In this document: piece after piece, positions 1 through 4,865 of the stretch | How the letters are laid out: each line of letters starts with the position of its first letter | Numbering within the stretch: the stretch's first letter is position 1 | Source: Candidatus Rokuibacteriota bacterium | Lineage (GTDB): Bacteria; JAUVQV01 | Direction of reading: 5' to 3' | DNA length: 6,514 bases | Assembly (NCBI GenBank): GCA_030609125.1 | Contig: JAUWCW010000114.1 | Location: forward strand, 1-6,514 | Translations under genes and position numbers: made by a program | Notes under the pieces: generated by a model | Database searches by the model: none | What the model was told of the DNA's origin: nothing | The model's input: the letters and a program-made list of their open reading frames with translations, nothing else

Positions 1-483
1 GTGCCGTTTATCATGCGCTGGCCCGGGAAGGTCCCTGCGGGTATGGTCTCTAACGAGATCATTCACGCGATAGACCTGTTTGCGACATTTGCAAAGATCT
101 CTGGAGGAAAAATCCCCCAAGATCGGGTGATCGACAGTGTCGATCAATCAAACTTCTTCCTAGGAAAGCAAGAACAATCCAATCGAGATGGATTCATCGT
201 ATATGTCGGCAACGATCTCTTCGGAATAAAATGGCGGAACTGGAAGATGATGTTTAAAGAGGTCGGAAGAGGCACGGATGCGAAGAAGACATTCGACTTC
301 CCCCGCTTTTTTAATCTTTACAGTGACCCGAAGGAAGAATACCCACTGACCAAAGCTACGGCAGGACATTTCTGGGTGCGCTGGCCGATGGGAGAAATCC
401 TCACGAAACACATGGAATTACTCCAGAAAGAACCTCCCATTCAGGCGGGAACACCTGATCCCTATAAGCCGCCTGCGCATTGA
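1..483 (+). CDS. Arylsulfatase, C-terminal part (5' end outside window)
   Basis: This is the last 160 residues of a sulfatase of the alkaline-phosphatase superfamily, which hydrolyses sulfate esters, usually in the periplasm. The stretch VPFIMRWPGKVPAG is the typical 'P.I.RWPGK.PAG' segment after the catalytic half. It is followed by the 'DLFATF' helix and a C-terminal block with FNLYSDPKEE, WVRWPMGEIL and a closing GTPDPYKPP, as is usual for bacterial arylsulfatases. The formylglycine motif (C/S-x-P-x-R) and most metal ligands lie upstream and are not visible, so activity cannot be judged. The GTG at position 1 is almost certainly internal. Family membership is fairly sure; the substrate is unknown. 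Base composition is more AT-rich than the right half of the window, in keeping with an accessory region. Confidence 0.85.
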   Translation: MPFIMRWPGKVPAGMVSNEIIHAIDLFATFAKISGGKIPQDRVIDSVDQSNFFLGKQEQSNRDGFIVYVGNDLFGIKWRNWKMMFKEVGRGTDAKKTFDFPRFFNLYSDPKEEYPLTKATAGHFWVRWPMGEILTKHMELLQKEPPIQAGTPDPYKPPAH

Positions 484-519
484 ATTATTCATCGGGTTGA
501 TTGCAGAGAGGGCAAGGCC

Positions 520-652
520 ACCTAACAAATCGCTGTAGCTGAGACATGGCCCACTTGCAGATCTGCCCTTTGGTGATGAGGCTGGTGCGATCAAGACTTC
601 GTGCGAGGGCGAGCAGGCAAGCGCGCCGCGTAGGTAATCTCTGGAATTAGGC
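520..652 (+). other. Degenerate integron attC-like site upstream of the GNAT gene
   Basis: This gene-free 170-bp gap begins with ACCTAAC (520-526), which fits the attC R'' core RYYYAAC. It is followed directly by AAATCGCTGTAGCTG, very like the L'' side of many chromosomal attC sites (AACAA-x-TCGCTGCAGC). At 646-652, three bases before the GNAT start codon, lies ATTAGGC, one base off the R' core GTTRRRY, and CCTAA/TTAGG can pair. The span of 133 bp is within known attC lengths. I do not see a good L' complement to TCGCTGTAGC, so the site is either decayed or only a fragment. Confidence 0.4.
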
Positions 653-654
653 AG

Positions 655-1176
655 ATGTTGGTTGGTAACGCCACCGTGAACGTACGACCCGAAGAGCCCA
701 CCGATTATGAGGCAATCCGAAATGTCCATACGGCGTCATTCCCCACCGAGTGCGAGGCACTATTGGTTGACGCACTTCGTGAGGCCGGGCGCCTTTGTGT
801 TTCTTTGGTCGCGGAGGAGCGGCGCGAGGTCGTAGGCCACATCGCCTTCAGCCCGGTGATAGTGCTAGGTGCAACCGATGGCGTGGGCTTGGCTCCAGTA
901 GCTGTGTTGCCCGCGTTCAGGCGGCGTGGCATCGCCCATCAGTTAATTGAAAGAGGGCTGGTGGTATGCGGGCAGTTGGGCAAAGGTTTTGTGGTGGTCC
1001 TTGGAGATCCAAGCTACTACCGTCGGGTCGGCTTCGTACCTGCAAGCAGATGGGGGTTACGTGACGAGTACGGCGGCGGAGATGCATTTCAAGCGATGGA
1101 ACTGCGGACAGATGCGATCCCGGCTAGCGGTGGGGTCGTCCATTATGCTCCAGAGTTCGCCGGGGTTGAGGGCTAA
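655..1176 (+). CDS. GNAT family N-acetyltransferase (YhbS/COG3153-like)
   Basis: A 173-residue single-domain GNAT protein, predicted cytosolic, transferring an acetyl group from acetyl-CoA to an unknown amine. It opens with the usual VNVRPEEPTDYEAIRNVHTASF strand-helix. Motif A is at about residues 79-102, with GLAPVAVLPAFRRRGIAHQL carrying the R-R-R-G-I-A pyrophosphate loop, and the family block GDPSYYRRVGF follows near residues 118-128. Length and order match the YhbS-like group. No clear Shine-Dalgarno precedes the ATG at 655, which is common for cassette genes read from an upstream promoter. The gene is bracketed by two attC-like left ends, and GNAT genes are frequent integron cargo, so it may be a captured cassette. 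The substrate cannot be named. Confidence 0.88.
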   Translation: MLVGNATVNVRPEEPTDYEAIRNVHTASFPTECEALLVDALREAGRLCVSLVAEERREVVGHIAFSPVIVLGATDGVGLAPVAVLPAFRRRGIAHQLIERGLVVCGQLGKGFVVVLGDPSYYRRVGFVPASRWGLRDEYGGGDAFQAMELRTDAIPASGGVVHYAPEFAGVEG

Positions 1177-1183
1177 AACACGG

Positions 1184-1230
1184 CCTGTTAAGTCGCTGTA
1201 GCTGTCAAGGAATGGTTGCAGACCCGACAC
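1184..1230 (+). other. Second attC-like left end, after the GNAT stop codon
   Basis: Eight bases after the GNAT stop the sequence CCTGTTAAGTCGCTGTAGCTG aligns without gaps to the site at 521-541, sharing the exact 12-mer TCGCTGTAGCTG (530-541 and 1193-1204) and a later TTGCAGA. The core AAC is replaced by GTT, so the R'' box is not intact. No R' partner is recognisable before the next gene at 1242, so the site is probably truncated. The repeat-to-repeat period of 663 bp is the size of one gene plus attC, as expected of an integron cassette. Confidence 0.4.
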
Positions 1231-1241
1231 GGGGCTGGAGA

Positions 1242-1487
1242 TCACTTTCCGTAGATCTTGTAGATCTCCATTCGGACAGGGCACTCACAGATGTGGGTTT
1301 CGCCGAAAGAAGCGCGGTAAGGACAGGCTGACTCCTTCGGGCATTCAATGAGGGCGGCCTCTTCCTCGTTTCCGACCATGTAGTCCATCACCGTGCAGTA
1401 CGGACCTCCGTCTCCCGAGAGGCACACGAGATTCTTATCACACCGCGTAGCCTGCTTGATTATGTTGTCGGCAATCTTGTACTTCAT
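1242..1487 (-). CDS. Small cysteine-rich protein of unknown function
   Basis: An 81-residue, probably cytosolic protein with seven cysteines and no signal peptide. The spacing is C-x5-C, x8-C, x17-C, then a C-terminal cluster C-x5-C-x11-C-x1-C in ECPKESACPYRASFGETHI followed by CECPVR. The tail VRMEIYKIYGK resembles conserved hypothetical proteins I recall from Geobacter-type genomes. The pattern suggests a metal or Fe-S site, but no named family is recognised and no function is claimed. The start is the ATG at 1487. Only a weak purine run precedes it, and a TATAAA box (1494-1499) lies just 6 bp upstream, so the native leader may have been replaced by the foreign GC-rich DNA upstream. It converges with the GNAT gene. 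Confidence 0.7.
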   Translation of the reverse strand: MKYKIADNIIKQATRCDKNLVCLSGDGGPYCTVMDYMVGNEEEAALIECPKESACPYRASFGETHICECPVRMEIYKIYGK

Positions 1488-1917
1488 GCTTTGTTTATAG
1501 CACGTCTAAATTGGGAGGGGAATGAGCTGGTAGGCGCGCGGGCTGAGGGGGCGGGGGACGGGCGGCCTTGGCGCTGGTCGGAGAGGGGGGCGGGCCGAGA
1601 GCCAGCTCACACGACGACGACCACGGCGATGATCAGCCCCACCTTGAGAACGTTGCTCGTCACGTCGTCCATGGCGGTTTCAGCGGCCGACGAGCAGGGC
1701 CAGCGGCGGAGCGGCGCGTGTAGTTGAGAGGAGGAGCTGGAGGCACAAGGCCCGGCGGGGGAGGCTGGGACGGGTGGCGTGGCGATGAGACGGTTGGGTT
1801 GGGGTCGGTGATGGACATTTCCCGGCCGAGTCCGCATGGCTCCGTCAGACTCGTCGACCCGCTGAACGTGGGAGCGCTCGACGCCCGATTCGTGTCCTCA
1901 GGCTCGGACTCGGGGTC
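1488..1917. other. GC-rich intergenic stretch without a convincing gene
   Basis: About 430 bp with long G-rich runs on the plus strand (for example GAGAGGGGGGCGGGCC). Several open frames cross it on both strands, but all give low-complexity Pro/Ser/Arg or Gly-rich translations with no family resemblance, as random GC-rich DNA does. The only plausible coding signals are the 21-residue hydrophobic peptide at 1607-1672 and the end of the lipoprotein-like frame at 1918. After that TAG stop, the same minus-strand frame continues in a Pro/Ser/Thr-rich style, so a nonsense mutation in a longer low-complexity tail is possible. Confidence 0.5.
1607..1672 (-). CDS. Candidate 21-residue single-span membrane peptide
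   Basis: The minus-strand frame from ATG 1672 encodes MDDVTSNVLKVGLIIAVVVVV and a TGA stop. It has an acidic N terminus followed by an uninterrupted hydrophobic segment, as in bacterial micro-membrane proteins. Codons end mostly in G or C. No Shine-Dalgarno is visible upstream, and a GTC/GTG run in GC-rich DNA can produce poly-valine by chance, so this is a weak call. Confidence 0.2.
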   Translation of the reverse strand: MDDVTSNVLKVGLIIAVVVVV

Positions 1918-2319
1918 CTACTCAGGCGGCGCCCCTTCCTGCGTGTTGTCGCTCTGTCCCGTTGTCGGTGCGGTCTCTGGCTGGTTGGTCTCGGCCTGTA
2001 TGCGATCTTGGTCGGCAGATGGCTCGCTGGGTGATCTGGAGTTGCAGGCGGCGAGGAAGAGGAGGGCGAGGATCGTAAGCAGGGCGGTGGTCGTGTGGAT
2101 TCGTACCCGCTCAAGGTAAGCGTCCATGCGCTCAGCGAGGGGCCTCTGAATAGCCTCCTCCATGCCGACTCTGCCCAACTCCAGATTCTTCTCAATCTCG
2201 GCGAACTTGATCCTCGCCAATTTCTCGTTGGCTATCCCGAGCGACTTCCCGAGTCGGCGCCCGTCAGGGTCGGTGTAGTTGACGTGCCAGAGGCTATGGC
2301 GTTTGTACAGCGTGGCCAT
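1918..2319 (-). CDS. Chimera: tyrosine recombinase N-terminal fragment fused in frame to a lipoprotein
   Basis: Residues 1-72 are the arm-binding and early core-binding part of a phage or island integrase: MATLYKRHSLWHVNYTDPDG, then GRRLGKSLGIANEKLARIKF and PLAERMDAYLERV. The catalytic domain (R-H-R-Y, usually another ~250 residues) is missing, so it cannot recombine DNA. From about residue 73 the frame runs straight into RIHTTTALLTILALLFLAAC, a lipoprotein signal with lipobox LAAC (Cys92), followed by a Ser/Pro/Glu/Gln-rich tail to residue 133. Starting at Met65 (ATG 2127) gives a believable lipoprotein precursor with the Cys at 28, so the integrase stub may now supply the start and n-region. 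The gene begins 110 bp from the tRNA-Met 3' end and reads away from it, the usual place for an island integrase. The integrase remnant is sure; expression of the fused protein is inference. Confidence 0.8.
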   Translation of the reverse strand: MATLYKRHSLWHVNYTDPDGRRLGKSLGIANEKLARIKFAEIEKNLELGRVGMEEAIQRPLAERMDAYLERVRIHTTTALLTILALLFLAACNSRSPSEPSADQDRIQAETNQPETAPTTGQSDNTQEGAPPE

Positions 2320-2357
2320 CTCAGGCGAGCCCCAGCTCTGCGGCGAAGGTTGGCTGG

Positions 2358-2376
2358 TGTGCCAAAGGTTGGCACA
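2358..2376. repeat. Perfect 8-bp inverted repeat between integrase start and tRNA
   Basis: TGTGCCAA-AGG-TTGGCACA is a perfect palindrome with a 3-bp spacer, 39 bp upstream of the integrase start codon. AAGGTTGGC occurs twice here (2346-2354 and 2365-2373). It could be an operator or an integrase arm-type site; the position supports a role in integrase control or recombination. Confidence 0.5.
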
Positions 2377-2378
2377 GA

Positions 2379-2403
2379 TGTGTCACGCGCGATACGTAAC
2401 ACA
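2379..2403. repeat. Second inverted repeat, 9-bp arms around 7 bp
   Basis: TGTGTCACG and CGTAACACA pair at 8 of 9 positions around a 7-bp centre (CGCGATA). Nine-base arms around a 7-bp overlap is the geometry of a tyrosine recombinase core site. It lies 25 bp from the tRNA 3' end, not inside it, so an operator is an equal possibility. Confidence 0.4.
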
Positions 2404-2428
2404 TTGATAATGCTGGCGAAAGTGATAC

Positions 2429-2505
2429 TGGTGGCGGTGGGTGGACTCGAACCACCGACTCTACGGATATGAGCCGTATGCTCTGACCGACTGAGCTACA
2501 CCGCC
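2429..2505 (-). tRNA. tRNA-Met (CAT), elongator type
   Basis: The minus strand folds as a complete tRNA: acceptor GGCGGTG with CACCGCC, D arm GCTCAGTCGGTCAGAGC, anticodon arm TACGG-CTCATAT-CCGTA with anticodon CAT, variable GAGTC, and T arm GGTGG-TTCGAGT-CCACC. Discriminator A and an encoded CCA end (2429-2431) follow. The G1-C72 pair excludes initiator tRNA, which has a mismatch there. A tRNA-Ile with lysidine-modified CAT is less likely from the general match to elongator Met tRNAs. Its 3' end abuts the segment carrying the integrase remnant, so this gene is the probable island attachment site. Confidence 0.96.
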
Positions 2506-2511
2506 GATGAG

Positions 2512-2537
2512 GCCGGTTCCGGCAGCCCGGAACCGGC
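2512..2537 (-). other. Hairpin in the tRNA 5' leader / nosL 3' region
   Basis: GCCGGTTCCGG and CCGGAACCGGC form a perfect 11-bp stem with loop CAGC (plus-strand reading), 6 bp before the mature tRNA 5' end and 34 bp after the nosL-like stop. There is no U run. It may protect the 3' end of the nosL message or shape tRNA 5' processing. Confidence 0.6.
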
Positions 2538-2539
2538 TC

Positions 2540-2568
2540 ATGCTATGTATTTCCACAATCCATGTCAA
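2540..2568 (-). promoter_or_regulatory. Sigma-70-like promoter for tRNA-Met
   Basis: On the minus strand TTGACA (2563-2568) is separated by 17 bp from TAGCAT (2540-2545). The following bases GAGCCGG make a GC-rich discriminator, as in stable-RNA promoters under stringent control (inference). The predicted start near 2533 lies inside the leader hairpin arm. The promoter sits right after the nosL-like gene, so the tRNA need not depend on read-through. Confidence 0.65.
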
Positions 2569-2571
2569 GGT

Positions 2572-3081
2572 TTACATGCCTTTCATGCCCTTCATACTTT
2601 TCATTTTCGCCCGCTTTTCCCGGATCATTTTGATGTCCTTCCACATCTCGTCGTAGGTGTCGTCGATGGCGTCGTCGAAGGAAACTATTTCGCCTCCGTG
2701 GTCCTTCTGAAAAGCCGAGGCCTCAGCCTTGCCGGCGAAGGCCACCCGGCTTTTTGCGGACATGACGCCCGGCAGGTCGCTGCCGATGACCCAGGCTGCC
2801 TTCTCCGCGTCGATGAGCTTGCGGGTGTTGTAGTCGGCGACCCAGATCGTCTTGATCGTCTTGCTGATGCTCTGGGAAAGGTCGACGGCAGCGTCGTGGA
2901 TGCTGCAGACACCTATCCTGGAGCCCTTTTCATATTCAATGAGCATCCGGGTCTGGCCGAACTTTTCCCGGTCCATTCCGCAATACTGGCAGGCGGGGAT
3001 CTCCTCGATGTCGCCGCCGCCGAGGGCGGGCAGGGCCGGAATGAACAGGAGCATGGCGAGCGTTGATACAAGGAATTTCAT
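2572..3081 (-). CDS. NosL-like exported metal-binding protein
   Basis: A 169-residue protein with a signal peptide (about residues 1-20, MKFLVSTLAMLLFIPALPAL) and the NosL family signature: CQYCGMD at 31-37, a GVCSIHDAAVDL segment with Cys59 and His62, then WVADYNTRKLIDAEKAAWVIGS and GVMSAKSRVAFA. NosL proteins bind Cu(I) and serve copper-site assembly of N2O reductase, but many homologues stand away from nos genes, as here. Unlike classic NosL it has no lipobox cysteine. The C terminus is unusual, ending in a Lys/Met repeat (KMKSMKGMKGM) that might add thioether ligands. The ATG at 3081 follows GAGGAGGAAAAGGA, a strong ribosome site. It is the last gene of the unit with the FtrD-like lipoprotein gene 53 bp upstream; metal handling is inferred from both. 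Confidence 0.87.
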   Translation of the reverse strand: MKFLVSTLAMLLFIPALPALGGGDIEEIPACQYCGMDREKFGQTRMLIEYEKGSRIGVCSIHDAAVDLSQSISKTIKTIWVADYNTRKLIDAEKAAWVIGSDLPGVMSAKSRVAFAGKAEASAFQKDHGGEIVSFDDAIDDTYDEMWKDIKMIREKRAKMKSMKGMKGM

Positions 3082-3102
3082 TCCTTTTCCTCCTCTGGGT
3101 TT

Positions 3103-3132
3103 CGTGACGGACGGCGGAGCTGTCTCGTCACG
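3103..3132 (-). other. Intercistronic hairpin between the FtrD-like and NosL-like genes
   Basis: CGTGACG (3103-3109) and CGTCACG (3126-3132) form a 7-bp perfect inverted repeat around 16 bases. It fills most of the gap after the upstream stop codon and ends 21 bp before the nosL-like start. It has no U run, so mRNA stabilisation or processing is more likely than termination. Confidence 0.4.
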
Positions 3133-3134
3133 GG

Positions 3135-3584
3135 TTAAAAGTATCGTGCCCCCGCCTCCAGGTCGGAGGCGGATATCACGAGCGTGTCTCCCTCGATGGC
3201 GGCGGGGACCTTTATGAGAACACAGGAGCCGGTGCCCTCGGCGAGCCCGTCGAGGGAGAATCTCGTGCCGCACTTGGCGCAGACCAGCCCTTCCCCCTCC
3301 AGTCGGTAGCCCCGCCTCCAGCGGTAGCAGGTCCGGCAGGCGTCCAGCGTCACCCGCGCTGTTCCGGCGCTGTTCTTGTAGACGAGGTAGTCCACGTTGC
3401 GCCCCGAACGGGAAGGGTAACTGAAGAACCGGCAGCTGCTGCTGCTCATGGCGGAAATGTCGATCCGTATCAGCCCTCCTTTCACCGGCGGAACAGGGTA
3501 GACGCTGATCGGCGATTGGCCGCACCCGGTCAGGAGACTCAGGCCGGCGACGATCAGCGCCGCGAGCGTGAGCCGGTCAGGCAC
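3135..3584 (-). CDS. FtrD-like (DUF2318) cysteine-pair lipoprotein
   Basis: A 149-residue exported lipoprotein: MPDRLTLAALIVAGLSLLTGC carries a lipobox with lipid Cys21. The mature part matches the DUF2318/FtrD-like fold: a strand reading VDYLVYKNSAGTARVTLDAC, then paired cysteines C83-x2-C86 (DACRTCY), C102-x2-C105 (VCAKCGTRF), a single Cys121 in GSC, and the closing ISASDLEAGARYF. In FtrABCD-type systems this domain is a membrane-linked Fe-S or metal protein of iron uptake, but here no permease partner is seen, so the substrate is open. The GTG start (3584) follows GAGGGAG and overlaps the end of the HTH gene by 8 bp, so translation is probably coupled. It precedes the nosL-like gene in the same direction. 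Confidence 0.82.
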   Translation of the reverse strand: MPDRLTLAALIVAGLSLLTGCGQSPISVYPVPPVKGGLIRIDISAMSSSSCRFFSYPSRSGRNVDYLVYKNSAGTARVTLDACRTCYRWRRGYRLEGEGLVCAKCGTRFSLDGLAEGTGSCVLIKVPAAIEGDTLVISASDLEAGARYF

Positions 3585-3813
3585 ACGGCACTCCCTCGTG
3601 TCTGGGACGGCCCTGTGGCCTGGCGCGGAGTGATTCGAAGCCTCCCAGACGATGCGCCTTCAGCCACTTGTGCACCGCCTGTCGGGTGATGCCGAGGTGC
3701 CTGGCGACTTCCCCCGGCATTCTGCCGCCGAGGACGGCGTTGACTGCCTGGAAGCGCACCTGTTCCTGGACGAGGGGGGGAAGAGAGCGCGCATCGAGAA
3801 TTCTCATTTTCAT
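3577..3813 (-). CDS. IS630-type transposase N-terminal HTH fragment
   Basis: A 78-residue helix-turn-helix protein. The start MKMRILDARSLPPLVQEQVR, the HTH at about residues 33-55 (EVARHLGITRQAVHKWLKAH), GGFESLRARP and GRPR match the N-terminal DNA-binding part of IS630-family transposases, which are normally around 340 residues. The DDE catalytic domain is absent: after GRPR the frame ends in HEGVPCA. The start is well supported by GAAAGGTGA 5 bp before the ATG at 3813. It overlaps the lipoprotein start by 8 bp and leads the three-gene unit, so it is either a dead remnant supplying the translation signal or a domesticated DNA-binding regulator. The 184-bp inverted repeat ends 18 bp upstream of its start codon and could be its target. 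Confidence 0.72.
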   Translation of the reverse strand: MKMRILDARSLPPLVQEQVRFQAVNAVLGGRMPGEVARHLGITRQAVHKWLKAHRLGGFESLRARPQGRPRHEGVPCA

Positions 3814-3830
3814 ATATCACCTTTCATATT

Positions 3831-4014
3831 CCTGGCCCGGAAATTTCATGAGCCATCTGCTGCGAGCGCGGATATCACGCAATCTCAAGGTCTTTTCCTG
3901 TCTCACGACCTTGCGGTGCTTCAGCACAGCTTCACCCGCTCAACTGCGCAAAGACCTTGATCTTACGTAATCACCACCCTCTCGCAACGAAGTTCATGAA
4001 ATATCCGGGCTGGG
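3831..4014. repeat. 184-bp symmetrical imperfect inverted repeat (MITE-like)
   Basis: The outer arms 3831-3851 and 3994-4014 match at 18 of 21 positions (CCTGGCCCGGAAATTTCATG against CCCAGCCCGGATATTTCATG). The inner arms TCAAGGTCTTT (3885-3895) and AAAGACCTTGA (3950-3960) match perfectly. Both sides have exactly 33 bp between outer and inner arms, and those spacers match at about half their positions, clustered toward the inner end. The 54-bp centre has short self-complementary pieces (GTGCT-TC-AGCAC, 3917-3928). No coding frame is credible inside. It separates the cytochrome gene from the transposase-derived HTH gene. No target duplication is obvious. Confidence 0.7.
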
Positions 4015-4035
4015 GGTTTTTCATCCCGTACACTC

Positions 4036-4074
4036 CGGGCAGGACGGCCTGCGGTGTGCCGGCCGCCCTGCCCG
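4036..4074 (-). terminator. Strong hairpin after the cytochrome gene
   Basis: CGGGCAGGACGGCC (4036-4049) faces GGCCGCCCTGCCCG (4061-4074) with an 11-base loop, 9 bp after the cytochrome stop. In minus-strand RNA all 14 positions pair, with one G-U wobble; in plus-strand RNA the same position is an A-C mismatch. The hairpin therefore belongs to the cytochrome transcript. It lacks a U run, so it may act as an mRNA 3'-end barrier or a Rho-assisted terminator. Confidence 0.65.
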
Positions 4075-4083
4075 TTCTATCTA

Positions 4084-4836
4084 TCAGCCGTGGCATCCGT
4101 CGCAGTTGTTCTGCGACGGGCGGTTGTGGGTTTTGGCCTGAGAGCCGTGGACCGGCTTGTACGTGCCGGCGGCCCACGCGTTGAGGAGGGTGGCCGTCTT
4201 CATGGCGACGTCCGCCGACAATCGCGCGCAGCGGTCCTTCCTCTGGGGCGTGAAGAACTCCACGCCCTCTTTCTCCATCCACTTGCTGACGGAGACGTGA
4301 CAGAGCGGGGAATCGCTCTTGTTGACGTGTTTGAAGGTGGCTTTCGGGTTGGCGGGCTTGTAGATGGGAAGCTCCGTCGCGCTGTACCAGGCGATGACGT
4401 CGTTGGATATCTTCTCCCCCTCCTTCCCCGCCACGAAGCTTGCCGCTATGGCGCCCCCCAGAAGGGTCCCGCACAGGGTCCCCCAGCCGACGGTTCCGCC
4501 GTGACCGAACCGGAAGGCCTCCAGGGGGAGGGAGGCATAGGGCTCCCCCACCGACTTCTGCAGGGGAATGAGCACCCCGCTGACGGTGGCGTAGCAGCAG
4601 TAATCCTTGTACCAGTTCTCGTAGGCGATGTTGCCCGCCTCCTGGACATCTATCTTCTTGTGGGGCCAGGGGTAAGTGCTTTTGGCCGACGCCATCGACG
4701 CCAGACTGAAGCCGCCGGCTGTGGCCAGTGCCGCACCGGCGGCCAGCTTGCCGGCACCGGCAAGCAGCTTTCTTCTCGTCAGCTCGATCTTCTCCGGTGA
4801 CTGCTCATTATGGCACCTTCTCGTCATTCTTATCAT
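4084..4836 (-). CDS. Tat-exported C_GCAxxG_C_C family (split-Soret-like) cytochrome c
   Basis: A 250-residue redox protein. The signal has a twin-arginine motif LTRRKLL (residues 19-25), a hydrophobic stretch and ASA cleavage near residue 51, so it should be exported folded by Tat. The mature part has the family's spaced cysteines: CCYATVSG (80-87, where the usual GCAxxG has C in place of G), Cys122 in GWGTLCGTLLGG, Cys179 in PLCHVSVSKW and Cys203. The protein ends with NNCDGCHG, a single CxxCH heme c site one residue from the C terminus. In split-Soret cytochrome c of Desulfovibrio these features hold heme and an Fe-S cluster in a dimer. Combining heme attachment with Tat export is noteworthy because heme is attached in the periplasm. 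ATG 4836 follows GAGAGAGGT; ATG 4827 is an alternative. The natural reaction is unknown. Confidence 0.85.
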   Translation of the reverse strand: MIRMTRRCHNEQSPEKIELTRRKLLAGAGKLAAGAALATAGGFSLASMASAKSTYPWPHKKIDVQEAGNIAYENWYKDYCCYATVSGVLIPLQKSVGEPYASLPLEAFRFGHGGTVGWGTLCGTLLGGAIAASFVAGKEGEKISNDVIAWYSATELPIYKPANPKATFKHVNKSDSPLCHVSVSKWMEKEGVEFFTPQRKDRCARLSADVAMKTATLLNAWAAGTYKPVHGSQAKTHNRPSQNNCDGCHG

Positions 4837-4865
4837 ATGATTGACCTCTCTCTTCCAGGGTTGCC

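Noticed and set aside
1780-1830. GTTGGGT near 1792 as another attC core
   Set aside because: It matches GTTRRRY by sequence alone. No paired RYYYAAC arm or stem is found within attC distance.
1724-2195. Open frames on both strands across the lipoprotein region
   Set aside because: Gly/Arg- or Pro/Ser-rich translations without domains. They are shadows of the integrase-lipoprotein frame in GC-rich DNA.
2572-3525. One long minus-strand frame spanning nosL and part of the lipoprotein gene
   Set aside because: Only its last 169 codons are NosL-like, and they have their own ATG and strong ribosome site. The first half is an out-of-frame reading of the FtrD-like gene.
3652-3970. Plus-strand frames across the HTH gene and inverted repeat
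   Set aside because: They run antisense to a gene with a good ribosome site and recognisable HTH, and their products show no family pattern.
4054-4800. 248-codon plus-strand frame opposite the cytochrome gene
   Set aside because: It is the antisense of a clear CxxCH/Tat protein; its arginine/valine/glycine-rich translation is typical of antisense GC-rich DNA.
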